The translations under genes were made by a program, and so were the position numbers. Below are positions 24,978 to 34,214 of a stretch of 64,000 bases of DNA, piece by piece. The stretch lies in assembly GCA_036564245.1 (NCBI GenBank), contig DATCKU010000016.1, positions 33,338 through 97,337 on the forward strand. The letters run 5' to 3'. Numbering within the stretch: position 1 is the stretch's first letter; every line of letters starts with the position of its first letter. The notes below the pieces were generated by a model that made no database searches, was not told the DNA's origin, and saw only the letters and a program-made list of their open reading frames with translations. Source of the stretch: Thermasporomyces sp036564245. GTDB taxonomy: Bacteria; Actinomycetota; Actinomycetes; Propionibacteriales; Actinopolymorphaceae.

Positions 24978-26390
24978 TCAGGTGACCCGGCGTGCCGCGG
25001 CGTGGTACTCCGCAGCGACGGCGGCGAAGGTGCGTGCTGGCCGGTCAGGGACGAAGATGTCGATGCTGGGCACTGGTACACCGTGCGTGGTGGACAGCTG
25101 CCAGGCGTCGGTCGTCTCGAAGCCAGGGTTCTCGACCGTGAAGCCCAGCGTCTCGATGTGGTCGAACCCGACGTCGACCGGGAACACGCCGTCGGTCGAC
25201 GCCTCGAGCAGACGGAACGTCAGTGTGGCGCTGGTCTTCCCACGCAGCTTCTCGCTCACGTCGATCGGTCCGTGCAAGAGCGAGCACTGCTGCCAGAGCG
25301 CGAAGCCACGCTGGCACACGTCTTCCTGCCAGACGACCTCGCCGTCGAGCAGCACCTGCTTCATGTGCTGGCCTGGCCCGCCGAACCACCCGCTGAACGT
25401 GTCGTGGTGCCAGAACGACAGCTCGTGCCGCGGCGCGTCGGGGTCCACGCGCACCACCTGGCTCGCCTCGGCATAGGCGCCTTCCACGCGCGGGATGGGT
25501 GGTACGAAGAAGCTCAGCCGGCCGTTGCCGTACATCGCCTTGTTGCTCGACGAGATCGTCGGGGCGTCGTCGAGCTGCAGACCGTACGCCGTGACCCCCG
25601 CGATCCTGCCGTCTCGTGCGTACTCGAGCCCGGTCCGCACCGCCGCCGCGCTGTACTCCGGCGTGGGTTCGATCCACGCATCCAGGAAGCGACCGGTGTA
25701 GACGAGCAGCACGATGTCGAGGTCGTACGGGGCGACCGCGGCCCGGATGTCGTCCAGGCACGGGCCCACGCTGTCCGCGACGACCGTGTTGTGGTTGCGC
25801 CCGTCGAGGAACGGATAGAGGACCATGTCGAGATGCGGTCCGTACTTCGCGAGGAACTCCGCGCTGGTGGCCGCGTGGAAGTACGTGCACAGGTAGAACG
25901 CGAGGTCGGGGTTGATGTCATTGGCGACCTTGCGCATCTGCGCGACGTACTCGGGCGTGAACGTGTCCTGGTTGTACTCGAAGTCGTCGATCCCCCAGGC
26001 CTTGACGTTCGGGTGCTCCTTGGAAAGCTCGGCACAGGCGCGGGCCCAGGCGAGGTAGTCCATCATGTACGGCCTGGACGCGCGGCCGCCGTGCCGGTCG
26101 GTCTCGCTGGGCGGCACCAGGTAGACCCACACGTCGATGCCGGCCTGTGCGGCGGCCGGCGCGAACTCGAACCGCAGGTCGTCCCAGTCGGTCGGCGAGT
26201 CCCAGATTCCATAGATGTACGTGTTGGCGCCGAGCTCCTGGAGCTTGGCGATCATCGCCGGCGTGTCCAGGTGCCGGTAGCCGTCGGCCCGAGGTGTCGC
26301 CTCACGCAACGCGGCGCCGACGGTGTTGCCACCAGATTGCGTTGCCCGGATACCGCCCCGTGGAATGACCTTACGAGCTGTCGCGGACAT
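24978..26390 (-). CDS. TIM-barrel glycoside-hydrolase-like protein with C-terminal beta domain
   Basis: 470 aa. The ATG at 26390 is preceded by GGAGG at the ideal distance; it is the first gene of the minus-strand unit 26390 to 22049. The first 310 residues read as an alpha/beta barrel, with strands such as ANTYIYGIWD, IDVWVYLVPP, VKAWGIDDFEYN, LAFYLCTYFH, MVLYPFLDG and IVLLVYTGRF. Acidic residues at strand ends (IDDFEYN; DSPTDWDD) could be catalytic. Residues 330-450 are a beta-sandwich-like part. There is no signal peptide, so it acts in the cytoplasm, on imported oligomers if it is a glycosidase. I cannot name a CAZy family. Confidence 0.65.
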   Translation of the reverse strand: MSATARKVIPRGGIRATQSGGNTVGAALREATPRADGYRHLDTPAMIAKLQELGANTYIYGIWDSPTDWDDLRFEFAPAAAQAGIDVWVYLVPPSETDRHGGRASRPYMMDYLAWARACAELSKEHPNVKAWGIDDFEYNQDTFTPEYVAQMRKVANDINPDLAFYLCTYFHAATSAEFLAKYGPHLDMVLYPFLDGRNHNTVVADSVGPCLDDIRAAVAPYDLDIVLLVYTGRFLDAWIEPTPEYSAAAVRTGLEYARDGRIAGVTAYGLQLDDAPTISSSNKAMYGNGRLSFFVPPIPRVEGAYAEASQVVRVDPDAPRHELSFWHHDTFSGWFGGPGQHMKQVLLDGEVVWQEDVCQRGFALWQQCSLLHGPIDVSEKLRGKTSATLTFRLLEASTDGVFPVDVGFDHIETLGFTVENPGFETTDAWQLSTTHGVPVPSIDIFVPDRPARTFAAVAAEYHAAARRVT

Positions 26391-26487
26391 GCGACCTCCA
26401 GTTCTCACCGGCGGGTACGCGCAGCCGGTGAGCCGTCCTGTCAAGTCCCTGTGTCGATTGTCGCGTGTCGAAGCCAGTTATCTGAAA

Positions 26488-26514
26488 TTTCGTAGATGTT
26501 TCTCTGATTTCGAA
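26488..26514. promoter_or_regulatory. Operator-like site A (27-bp near-repeat)
   Basis: This 27-base stretch, with core TTTCGTAGATGTTTCTC, matches site B at 26662-26688 in 24 of 27 positions and the same orientation. It lies about 100 bases upstream of the minus-strand glycosidase-like gene. The surrounding divergent gap of 436 bases (26391-26826) is much more AT-rich than the genes. I infer a binding site for the IclR-type regulator that ends the neighbouring operon. Confidence 0.6.
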
Positions 26515-26626
26515 TGTTGATGCTAGAGGCGCGACGTCCATTGCCGCAAGAGGGAGCGGGACCCTGACCGGCTGCGGCCCGTTCGATTCGTAACTCGCAC
26601 GAAACATTCCGGCGGTTCCGAACCCC

Positions 26627-26654
26627 TGGACTCCGAGAGCATCCTGTGTATCAT
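26627..26654 (+). promoter_or_regulatory. Candidate sigma-70-type promoter of the oligopeptide/sugar ABC operon
   Basis: TGGACT at 26627-26632 and TATCAT at 26649-26654 are separated by 16 bases. The -10 matches TATAAT in five of six positions. The predicted start point near 26661 falls inside operator-like site B, an arrangement expected of a repressible promoter. Confidence 0.45.
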
Positions 26655-26658
26655 TCTC

Positions 26659-26688
26659 ACATCTCGTAGATGTATCTCTGGTTTCGAA
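26659..26688 (+). promoter_or_regulatory. Operator-like site B (palindrome within 27-bp near-repeat)
   Basis: ACATCT-CGT-AGATGT at 26659-26673 is a perfect 6-bp-arm palindrome. It forms the left part of the 27-base repeat (26662-26688) shared with site A, and the core TCTCGTAGATGTATCTC recurs in degenerate form at site C near 16240. It starts five bases after the candidate -10 of the ABC operon, where a bound regulator would block initiation. Confidence 0.6.
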
Positions 26689-26826
26689 GGATCGTCCGAG
26701 GACTGGGTCCTGAGCCGGAGCGACGGGGCGTGCCTGGCGCGAGACGCGAACGGGGCGGGCGACCACGCGACAACTGTGGCGGTGACGCCCGATGCGGTGT
26801 CCCGCCTGATTCTCAAGGAGGGTCAC

Positions 26827-28797
26827 GTGACGTCGAGTCTTTCCCGTCGACAACTGCTGAAGCTGGGTGGCGCGACCACCATCGGCGTGTACGGGATCAC
26901 GAGTTGCTCGTTCTTGTCGACCGACCCCGACCGGCCGACCGGGCCAGGTGCGGCGGCCACTGGCGCGAAACAAGCCCCGATGCTGGAGGCCCTGGTGAAG
27001 TCCGGGAAGCTGCCTCCCTTGACGGATCGGCTGCCGAAGGACCCGATGGTGGTCAGGCCGCAGAACGAGCTCGGCGTCTACGGCGGCGTCATGCAGCGCG
27101 GACAGATCGATCTCAACACCGACGGACTGCAGTACATGGGGTGGGCTGGTCTCGTCGAGTGGACGCCCACCACCCCGCCCGAGCCCGGCCCGGGTCTTGC
27201 CCACTCATGGGACATCGAGGACGACGGGCGTACGTACGTCTTCCACCTGCGTGAAGGCGTGAAGTGGTCGGACGGCGAGCCGTTCACCACCGACGACATC
27301 ATGTACGTCTACGAGCACGTCTACCAGAACACCGAGCTCAGCCCGACGTTCCCGCACTGGCTCACGTCTGGAGGGAAACCGGCGAAGTTCGTCCAGGTCG
27401 ACGAGTACACGTTCCGGATCGAGTTCGCAGAGCCGCACGGGCTGCTGCTCAAGTACCTCTGCTTCGTCGGCCTCGCCGGCGGGCTGAACCCGATCCTTCA
27501 GCCCAAGCACTACATGCAGCAGTTCCATCCCGCCCTCGCCGGCGAGGACAAGGTGAAGGAGCTGCTCAAGGCGGCCAACGTCGAGTCCTGGGTCGACCAC
27601 TACCACAACATGCACAACCACTGGACCAATCCCGACCTGCCCGTGCTGGGCCCGTGGAAGATCACCAAGCCGCCCAAGGGGAACAACGCGACCGCAGAGC
27701 GCAACCCCTACTACTGGAAGGTCGACCCCGAAGGCCGGCAGCTTCCCTACATCGACGGGGCGGTCTACACCTTCCTCGACCAGGAGGCGCTCGGCCTGCG
27801 AGCCGCGAACGGCGAGATCGACCTCGCCGCATGGGACATCAGCACCCAGTCGGTTCCGTTGCTCATCCGGAACGAGAAGGAGAAGGACTACCGGGTACTG
27901 CGCTGGAGGCCGGACGGCTACTTCCACGCCATCAACCTCAACCAGAGCCACCCCGACCCCGTGTTGCGGGAGTTGTTCCAGGACATCAACTTCCGCGCAG
28001 GCGTGTCGCACGCGATCAACCGTGAGGAGATCCGCGACGCGTTGTTCGCAGGACAAGGCAGGCTCGAGCATCCCTGTGCCCAGCCGGAGGATCCGTACTT
28101 CATCGAGGGCATGGGCCGGCGGTTCATCGAGTACGACGAGGACAAGGCCAACGACTACCTCGACCGCGCCGGCCTCACGAGGCGTGGCAGCAACGGGATG
28201 CGGTTACGTCCCGACGGCAAGCCGATGCAGCTCGTCGCCCAGACGTTCACCATCGGGATCGGCGTGCCGACCGTGAGCATCCTGGAGTTCGTCAAACGCT
28301 ACTGGGCCAAGGTCGGCATCGACATGGTCATCAAGAACATCTCGGCCGAGCTGTGGTACGCGAGCATCTGGCACGGCGACTTCGACCTCAACTGCTACAC
28401 ACCTGCCGGCTACCTGTGGGACATCGACTCGCTGTGGTACGTGCCGACCAGCGGGCTCACGTACTGGGCGCCGAAGTACGGCAACTGGTACAACGACCCC
28501 GACGGCGAGTGGTCGATGGAGCCCACGGGCGACATCCGCAAGCTCCAGGTGCTCTACGACCAGCTGGTCCAGGAGGTCGACGACGCCAAGCGTCTGGCAC
28601 TCGGACAGGAGATCCTCAAGCTGCACGACAAGAACGTCTGGATCATCGGGACGGTCCAGTCGGCCTTTGCACCGGTCGTCGTGAGCGACGACCTGGGCAA
28701 CGTCCGCGAGGAGGCGGTCGCAAGCTACCGTACGCTTTACGAAGCCGCGACGGATCTGGCGCAGCTGTACTTCAAGCACCCCGAGCAGCACACCTGA
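26827..28797 (+). CDS. ABC transporter solute-binding lipoprotein (family 5, Dpp/Opp type)
   Basis: 656 aa. AAGGAGG at 26815-26821, five bases before GTG 26827, decides the start over longer frames. The N-terminus has a Tat-like signal (S-R-R-Q-L-L-K, Arg 7-8) and a lipobox ending at Cys27 (ITSC), so it is an exported lipoprotein. SBP_bac_5 features: GLAHSWDIEDDGRTYVFHLR, GVKWSDGEPFTTDDIMY, FRAGVSHAINREEI. At 656 residues it is longer than typical DppA (about 535), like the binding proteins that accept oligosaccharides or aromatic glycosides in actinomycetes and thermophiles. First gene of a six-gene operon with both permeases, both ATPases and the regulator. Confidence 0.92.
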   Translation: MTSSLSRRQLLKLGGATTIGVYGITSCSFLSTDPDRPTGPGAAATGAKQAPMLEALVKSGKLPPLTDRLPKDPMVVRPQNELGVYGGVMQRGQIDLNTDGLQYMGWAGLVEWTPTTPPEPGPGLAHSWDIEDDGRTYVFHLREGVKWSDGEPFTTDDIMYVYEHVYQNTELSPTFPHWLTSGGKPAKFVQVDEYTFRIEFAEPHGLLLKYLCFVGLAGGLNPILQPKHYMQQFHPALAGEDKVKELLKAANVESWVDHYHNMHNHWTNPDLPVLGPWKITKPPKGNNATAERNPYYWKVDPEGRQLPYIDGAVYTFLDQEALGLRAANGEIDLAAWDISTQSVPLLIRNEKEKDYRVLRWRPDGYFHAINLNQSHPDPVLRELFQDINFRAGVSHAINREEIRDALFAGQGRLEHPCAQPEDPYFIEGMGRRFIEYDEDKANDYLDRAGLTRRGSNGMRLRPDGKPMQLVAQTFTIGIGVPTVSILEFVKRYWAKVGIDMVIKNISAELWYASIWHGDFDLNCYTPAGYLWDIDSLWYVPTSGLTYWAPKYGNWYNDPDGEWSMEPTGDIRKLQVLYDQLVQEVDDAKRLALGQEILKLHDKNVWIIGTVQSAFAPVVVSDDLGNVREEAVASYRTLYEAATDLAQLYFKHPEQHT

Positions 28798-28806
28798 CGG
28801 ACCACC

Positions 28807-29799
28807 ATGGCGTACTACCTGTTGCGACGCCTGATCTACATGGTCCTCACGGTCCTGCTGGTCTCGTTGGTGTCGTTCGCCATCATCCAGCTGCCGCCGG
28901 GCGACTACCTCAGCACGGTCGTGGCCAACCTGTCGCGCACCGGGCAGACCGTCGAACCGGAGCAGCTCGCGGCGTTGCGGGAGCGGTACGCACTCGACCA
29001 GCCGATGATCGCGCAGTACTGGAAGTGGATCACGAACATCCTGCTGCACCTCGACTTCGGCCAGTCGTTCGAGTACGGGCGGCCGGTGTCGGCACTGCTG
29101 GCCGAGCGGCTGCCGCTCACCATCGCGCTCGGCCTGGCGACGCTGTTCTTCACGTGGGCCGTCGCCCTGCCCGCGGGGATCTACTCGGCGGTGCGGAAGT
29201 ACTCGATCGGTGACTACGTGCTCACCGCCGTCGCGTTCGTCGGGATCGCGGTACCGGGGTTCCTGCTCGCGTTGACGGTCGCGTACCTGCAGTTCCGCTA
29301 CTTCGACAAGAGCGTCGGGGGGTTGTTCTCACCGGAGTACGTCGGCGCCCGGTGGAACCTCGGCAAGATCCTCGACCTGCTCGACCATGTCTGGTTGCCG
29401 ATCGTCGTGCTGTCGTTGGGCGGGATCGGCGGCACGATCCGGATCCTGCGCGCCAACCTGCTCGACGAGCTCCGCAAACCGTACGTCGTCACGGCCCGAG
29501 CGCGTGGGCTGTCGGAGCGACGGCTGATCGCCCTCTATCCCTTGCGCGTGGCACTGAACCCGTTCGTCGCCACCGTCGGCTGGCTCATCCCGGCTCTGTT
29601 CGACGGGGAGGTCCTGGTCGCCACCGTGCTCGGGCTGCAGACCACCGGGCCGTTGCTCTTGGGCGCGCTGGAAAGCCAGGACATGTATCTCGCAGGCAGC
29701 ATCATCTTCATCGCCTGCGTCCTCACGGTCTTCGGCACGCTGCTGTCCGACATCTTGCTGGCACTGGTCGATCCGCGCGTCCGTGAGGGTTACCAGTGA
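28807..29799 (+). CDS. ABC transporter permease, DppB/OppB type
   Basis: 330 aa. Starts nine bases after the binding-protein stop. Six membrane segments, beginning with LIYMVLTVLLVSLVSFAII; ALGLATLFFTWAVALPAG and IVVLSLGGIGGTIRILR follow. The conserved EAA-type loop that contacts the ATPases is TARARGLSERRLIALYPLR. The N-terminal QLPPGDY segment is typical of the B-type subunit. The stop overlaps the start of the next permease. It forms the membrane channel with the protein at 29796. Confidence 0.93.
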   Translation: MAYYLLRRLIYMVLTVLLVSLVSFAIIQLPPGDYLSTVVANLSRTGQTVEPEQLAALRERYALDQPMIAQYWKWITNILLHLDFGQSFEYGRPVSALLAERLPLTIALGLATLFFTWAVALPAGIYSAVRKYSIGDYVLTAVAFVGIAVPGFLLALTVAYLQFRYFDKSVGGLFSPEYVGARWNLGKILDLLDHVWLPIVVLSLGGIGGTIRILRANLLDELRKPYVVTARARGLSERRLIALYPLRVALNPFVATVGWLIPALFDGEVLVATVLGLQTTGPLLLGALESQDMYLAGSIIFIACVLTVFGTLLSDILLALVDPRVREGYQ

Positions 29800-30968
29800 G
29801 CAGGACCGCGAGACAGCCACGGTGGTGGAGGGGAGGTGATGGCGAGATGGGGCTGCTGAGGCCAAGCCGTCCAGCCCGCGAGCGCTCGGGCGACATCTAC
29901 GTGGCCCCGCAGTACAAGCTCGTGTGGTGGAGGTTCCGCAGGCACAAGCTCGCCGTCGCAGGCCTCGTCGTGCTGGCCCTGATCTACCTGGTGGCGGCAT
30001 TCTGCGAGTTCTGGGCACCCACGACCCCCGACACCTACCGCGCGACGTACAGCTACGCGCCGCCGCAGCGCATCCACGTCTCCTTCGACGGCGGCGTGCA
30101 CTTCTTCGTCTACGAGTACGACTCGAAAGCCAATCCCCAGACGTTGCAGCGAGAGTTCGTCGAGGACAAAAGCAAGCCCGTCGCGCTCCGGTTCTTCGCG
30201 CGCGGCGAGCCGTACCGGCTGTGGGGCATCATCCCCACGGACATCCACTTGTTCGGTCCGGTCGAACGCGGCAAGCCGTTCTACCCGATCGGCGCCGACG
30301 AGCAGGGCCGTGACCTTGCGAGCCGCATCATCTACGGCACGCGGATCTCGATGTCGGTCGGTCTGGTCGGAGTCTTCCTGTCGCTGCTGCTCGGCCTCCT
30401 GCTCGGCGGCATCTCGGGCTACTTCGGCGGAGTGACCGACACGGTCATCCAGCGGATCATCGAGTTCGTCATGTCGGTGCCGACCCTGCCGCTGTGGCTG
30501 GGACTGGCGGCAGCGGTGCCGCCGGGGTGGGGACCGATCAAGACGTACTTCGCCATCACCGTCATCCTGTCGCTCATCGGCTGGACCGGGCTCGCCCGCG
30601 TCATCCGCAGCCGGTTCCTTCAGATCAGGGCCGAAGACTACGTGCTCGCCGCGGAGCTCGACGGGGTCCGCAGGCTGCGCATCATCAACCGGCACATGCT
30701 TCCGGCGTTCACAAGCCACATCATCGCCACGCTCACGCTCGCGATCCCCAGCATGATCCTGGGCGAGACGGCCTTGTCGTTCCTCGGGCTCGGCTTGCAG
30801 CCACCGGTGGTGAGCTGGGGCGTGCTGCTGCAGGAAGCGCAGAGCATTCGGGTCCTCGCGACCGCGCCCTGGCTGCTCATCTCCGGCCTTGCCGTCGTCG
30901 TGGCGGTCGTGGCGCTGAACTTCACAGGTGACGGCCTGCGTGACGCCGCGGATCCGTACGAGAGCTGA
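29796..30968 (+). CDS. ABC transporter permease, DppC/OppC type
   Basis: 390 aa from the GTG overlapping the previous stop. An in-frame ATG at 29847, ten bases after GGAGG, is an equally good start and would remove 17 residues. One N-terminal membrane segment (LAVAGLVVLALIYLVAAF) is followed by an outside loop of about 110 residues (roughly 70-165), longer than in ordinary DppC, which may contact the large binding protein. Five more segments follow. GADEQGRDLASRIIYGTRIS is the C-type signature, and AELDGVRRLRIINRHMLP the EAA loop. Confidence 0.92.
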   Translation: MSRTARQPRWWRGGDGEMGLLRPSRPARERSGDIYVAPQYKLVWWRFRRHKLAVAGLVVLALIYLVAAFCEFWAPTTPDTYRATYSYAPPQRIHVSFDGGVHFFVYEYDSKANPQTLQREFVEDKSKPVALRFFARGEPYRLWGIIPTDIHLFGPVERGKPFYPIGADEQGRDLASRIIYGTRISMSVGLVGVFLSLLLGLLLGGISGYFGGVTDTVIQRIIEFVMSVPTLPLWLGLAAAVPPGWGPIKTYFAITVILSLIGWTGLARVIRSRFLQIRAEDYVLAAELDGVRRLRIINRHMLPAFTSHIIATLTLAIPSMILGETALSFLGLGLQPPVVSWGVLLQEAQSIRVLATAPWLLISGLAVVVAVVALNFTGDGLRDAADPYES

Positions 30969-30972
30969 CGGG

Positions 30973-32129
<1,157 letters not shown>

Positions 32130-32133
<4 letters not shown>

Positions 32134-33242
32134 GTGAGCAGGCTGTCGACACCGAGCCGCTGCTCGCCGTCCGCAACCTCTCGATGCGGTTCACCGTCGG
32201 GCGTGGATTCCTGGGCATCGCGGGACGGATGACCGTCGACGCCGTGACGGGCGTCGACCTCGACGTGCGGGAAGGGGAAACGCTCGGGCTCGTCGGCGAG
32301 TCCGGCTGCGGCAAGACCACGCTGGGACGGTGCATCCTGCGTGCGTACCGGCCGACGGCCGGCGAGCTGCGCTACCGCCGCGACGACGGCACGGTCGTCG
32401 ACCTGGCCCAGCTCAACCGGGCGCAGCTGCGGCCCTATCGCCGACAGATTCGTACCGTCTTCCAGGACCCCAACTCCTCGCTCAACCCCCGGATGACCCT
32501 GCTCCAGATCGTCGGGGAGCCCTTGCTGGCCAACGATCTCGCCCGTGGGGACGAACTCCGTGACCGCGTGGCGGAAGCGTTGCGCATGGTCGGTCTGCGA
32601 CCTGAGTACATGCACCGCTATCCGCACGCGTTCTCCGGAGGCGAACGCCAACGGATCGGCATCGCCCGGGCGCTGATCACGAACCCGCGACTGGTGATCG
32701 CCGACGAGGCGGTGTCGGCCCTCGACGTGTCCATCCGGAGCCAGATCCTCAACCTGCTCGAGGATCTGCAGGAGCAGCTCGGCCTCACCTACATCTTCGT
32801 CTCGCACGACCTAGCAGTAATCCAGCACCTGTGCGATCGCGTGGCCGTCATGTATCTCGGCCGGATCGTGGAGCAGGCGCCGACCGAGGAGCTGTTCAGC
32901 CGACCTCGCCACCCCTACACCGAGGCACTGCTCAGCGCGCTCCCGCTGCCTGACCCACGGCTGCGCAGCTTGAAAAAGCGGATCCCGTTGCGCGGCGAGG
33001 TTCCCGATCCCGCCAACCAGCCCGCCGGATGCACGTTCCACCCCCGCTGCCCTTACACCCGGGAACGCTGCGACACCGACGAGCCCGCGCTGCTGCCTGT
33101 AACCGACACAGGTCATGTGCCGCATTTGTCGCGTTGTCATTACGCCGACACACTGGAGCTCGAGGGTGTGGCAGCGCGCACGCTGGAGCCGACTAGCCTT
33201 CGAAATGCCGAAAAGACGTCGGGCGCAGAGGAGGTCAGGTGA
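32130..33242 (+). CDS. ABC transporter ATP-binding protein, DppF type
   Basis: 370 aa; ATG overlaps the previous stop (ATGA). Walker A GESGCGKTT, Q-loop TVFQDPNSSLNPRM (typical of F-type subunits), signature FSGGERQR, Walker B LVIADEAVS, where the usual DEP is DEA, His switch VSHDLA. The C-terminal cluster GCTFHPRCPYTRERC is intact. The stop overlaps the start of the IclR regulator (GTGA), so regulator and transporter are made together. Confidence 0.93.
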
Positions 33243-34090
33243 GCGCGAAACGACCGGTTGCGCCTCGCCGAGGTCGCAGGTCCGCCTCCGGCGTCTCGTC
33301 GAGCCGCGCCGCCTCCGGCCCGGCTTCCCCGTCCACGGCTCGTGCGCTGGCGGTGCTCGAGACGCTCATCGAAGCCGACGGTCCCCTCACGTTGACCAAG
33401 CTGGCGGAGACCGCCGGGGTGCCGCTCGCCACCTGTGCGTCGATCGTGCAGACCTTCGAGGATCACGGCTATGCCACCCGCCAGATCGTCGGCCGAAGCC
33501 ACTTCTGGCGTCCGACTCTGCGGTTGTACGCCATGACCTCGCATCTCGTCCGCAAGATCGACCCGGCCAACGTCTCCCGTCCCTACCTTCGCGAGCTCAG
33601 CGACACCGTGAAGATGCCGGCCCATCTCGGCGTGCTGGACGGCGCCACGATCGTCTACGTCGCCAAGGCCGCAACGCCCGGATTCATCCAGTTCGACACC
33701 TTCGTCGGCAAGGTGGCGCCGTTCAACCTCACCGCGCTCGGCAGGGCCATCGCGGCCCACCTGCCTGAAGCCGAGCTCGAGCCGCTTCTCGAGCACCTCA
33801 CACCCGGCGCGGGTCCGAAGGCCTCTCGTCTCTCGGTCGCCGACTTCCGACGTGAGCTCGAACGCACCCGAGAGCGCGGCTATGCGTTCGAGGACGAGGA
33901 GGAGCAGGCCGAGATCGCCTGCGTCGCGGCTCCGGTGTTCGACGCGTCCAACCGCGTCGCGTGCTCGGTCGGCGTCACGGGATTCTCCCGTGACTTCGGC
34001 GAAGCCGCGCTCCCCGGCATCGTGACAGCCGTCCAGAAGGCGGCGGCCGCCATCTCCGCGGAGCTGGGCTCGGTCGAGCCGCCGCTCTGA
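33239..34090 (+). CDS. IclR-family transcriptional regulator
   Basis: 283 aa. A 30-residue basic Ser/Arg leader precedes a winged helix-turn-helix at about 33-95 (LAVLETLIEADGPLTLTKLAE, then GVPLATCASIVQTFEDHGYA). The effector domain spans 110-275, with LRELSDTVKMPAHLGVLDG, IVYVAKA, LTALGRAIAAHLP and the family ending CSVGVTGFSRDFGE. IclR proteins bind small carboxylates or sugar derivatives. It is the last gene of the transporter operon, coupled by GTGA. I infer that it controls both this operon and the 16-25 kb catabolic genes through the sites at 16231, 26488 and 26659. Confidence 0.9.
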   Translation: MSAKRPVAPRRGRRSASGVSSSRAASGPASPSTARALAVLETLIEADGPLTLTKLAETAGVPLATCASIVQTFEDHGYATRQIVGRSHFWRPTLRLYAMTSHLVRKIDPANVSRPYLRELSDTVKMPAHLGVLDGATIVYVAKAATPGFIQFDTFVGKVAPFNLTALGRAIAAHLPEAELEPLLEHLTPGAGPKASRLSVADFRRELERTRERGYAFEDEEEQAEIACVAAPVFDASNRVACSVGVTGFSRDFGEAALPGIVTAVQKAAAAISAELGSVEPPL

Positions 34091-34127
34091 GGTCCCGCTG
34101 GGTGGGGCTCCGACGCCTGCCGACGGC

Positions 34128-34148
34128 GGGTCGCCCGCGGACCCTTTT
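34128..34148 (+). terminator. Intrinsic terminator of the ABC-IclR operon
   Basis: GGGTC (34128-34132) pairs with GACCC (34140-34144) across a seven-base loop and is followed at once by TTTT. An overlapping GCGGG-TCG-CCCGC stem could extend or compete. It lies 38 bases after the regulator stop and before the helicase gene, and is the clearest factor-independent terminator in the window. Confidence 0.65.
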
Positions 34149-34214
34149 GTGCGAGACGTCGCCATCGCGTCGTCGGAATGCCGAGGTGTCGGTCGGGCGA
34201 GAGACGATGGACGG

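Noticed and set aside
24154..25476. 440-codon plus-strand frame opposite the oxidoreductase and glycosidase-like genes
   Set aside because: Covers the ends of two real genes and their gap; no motif or ribosome binding site.
34149..34214. Extended N-terminus for lhr
   Set aside because: It would start one base after the T-run of the upstream terminator, and the extra residues do not resemble Lhr.
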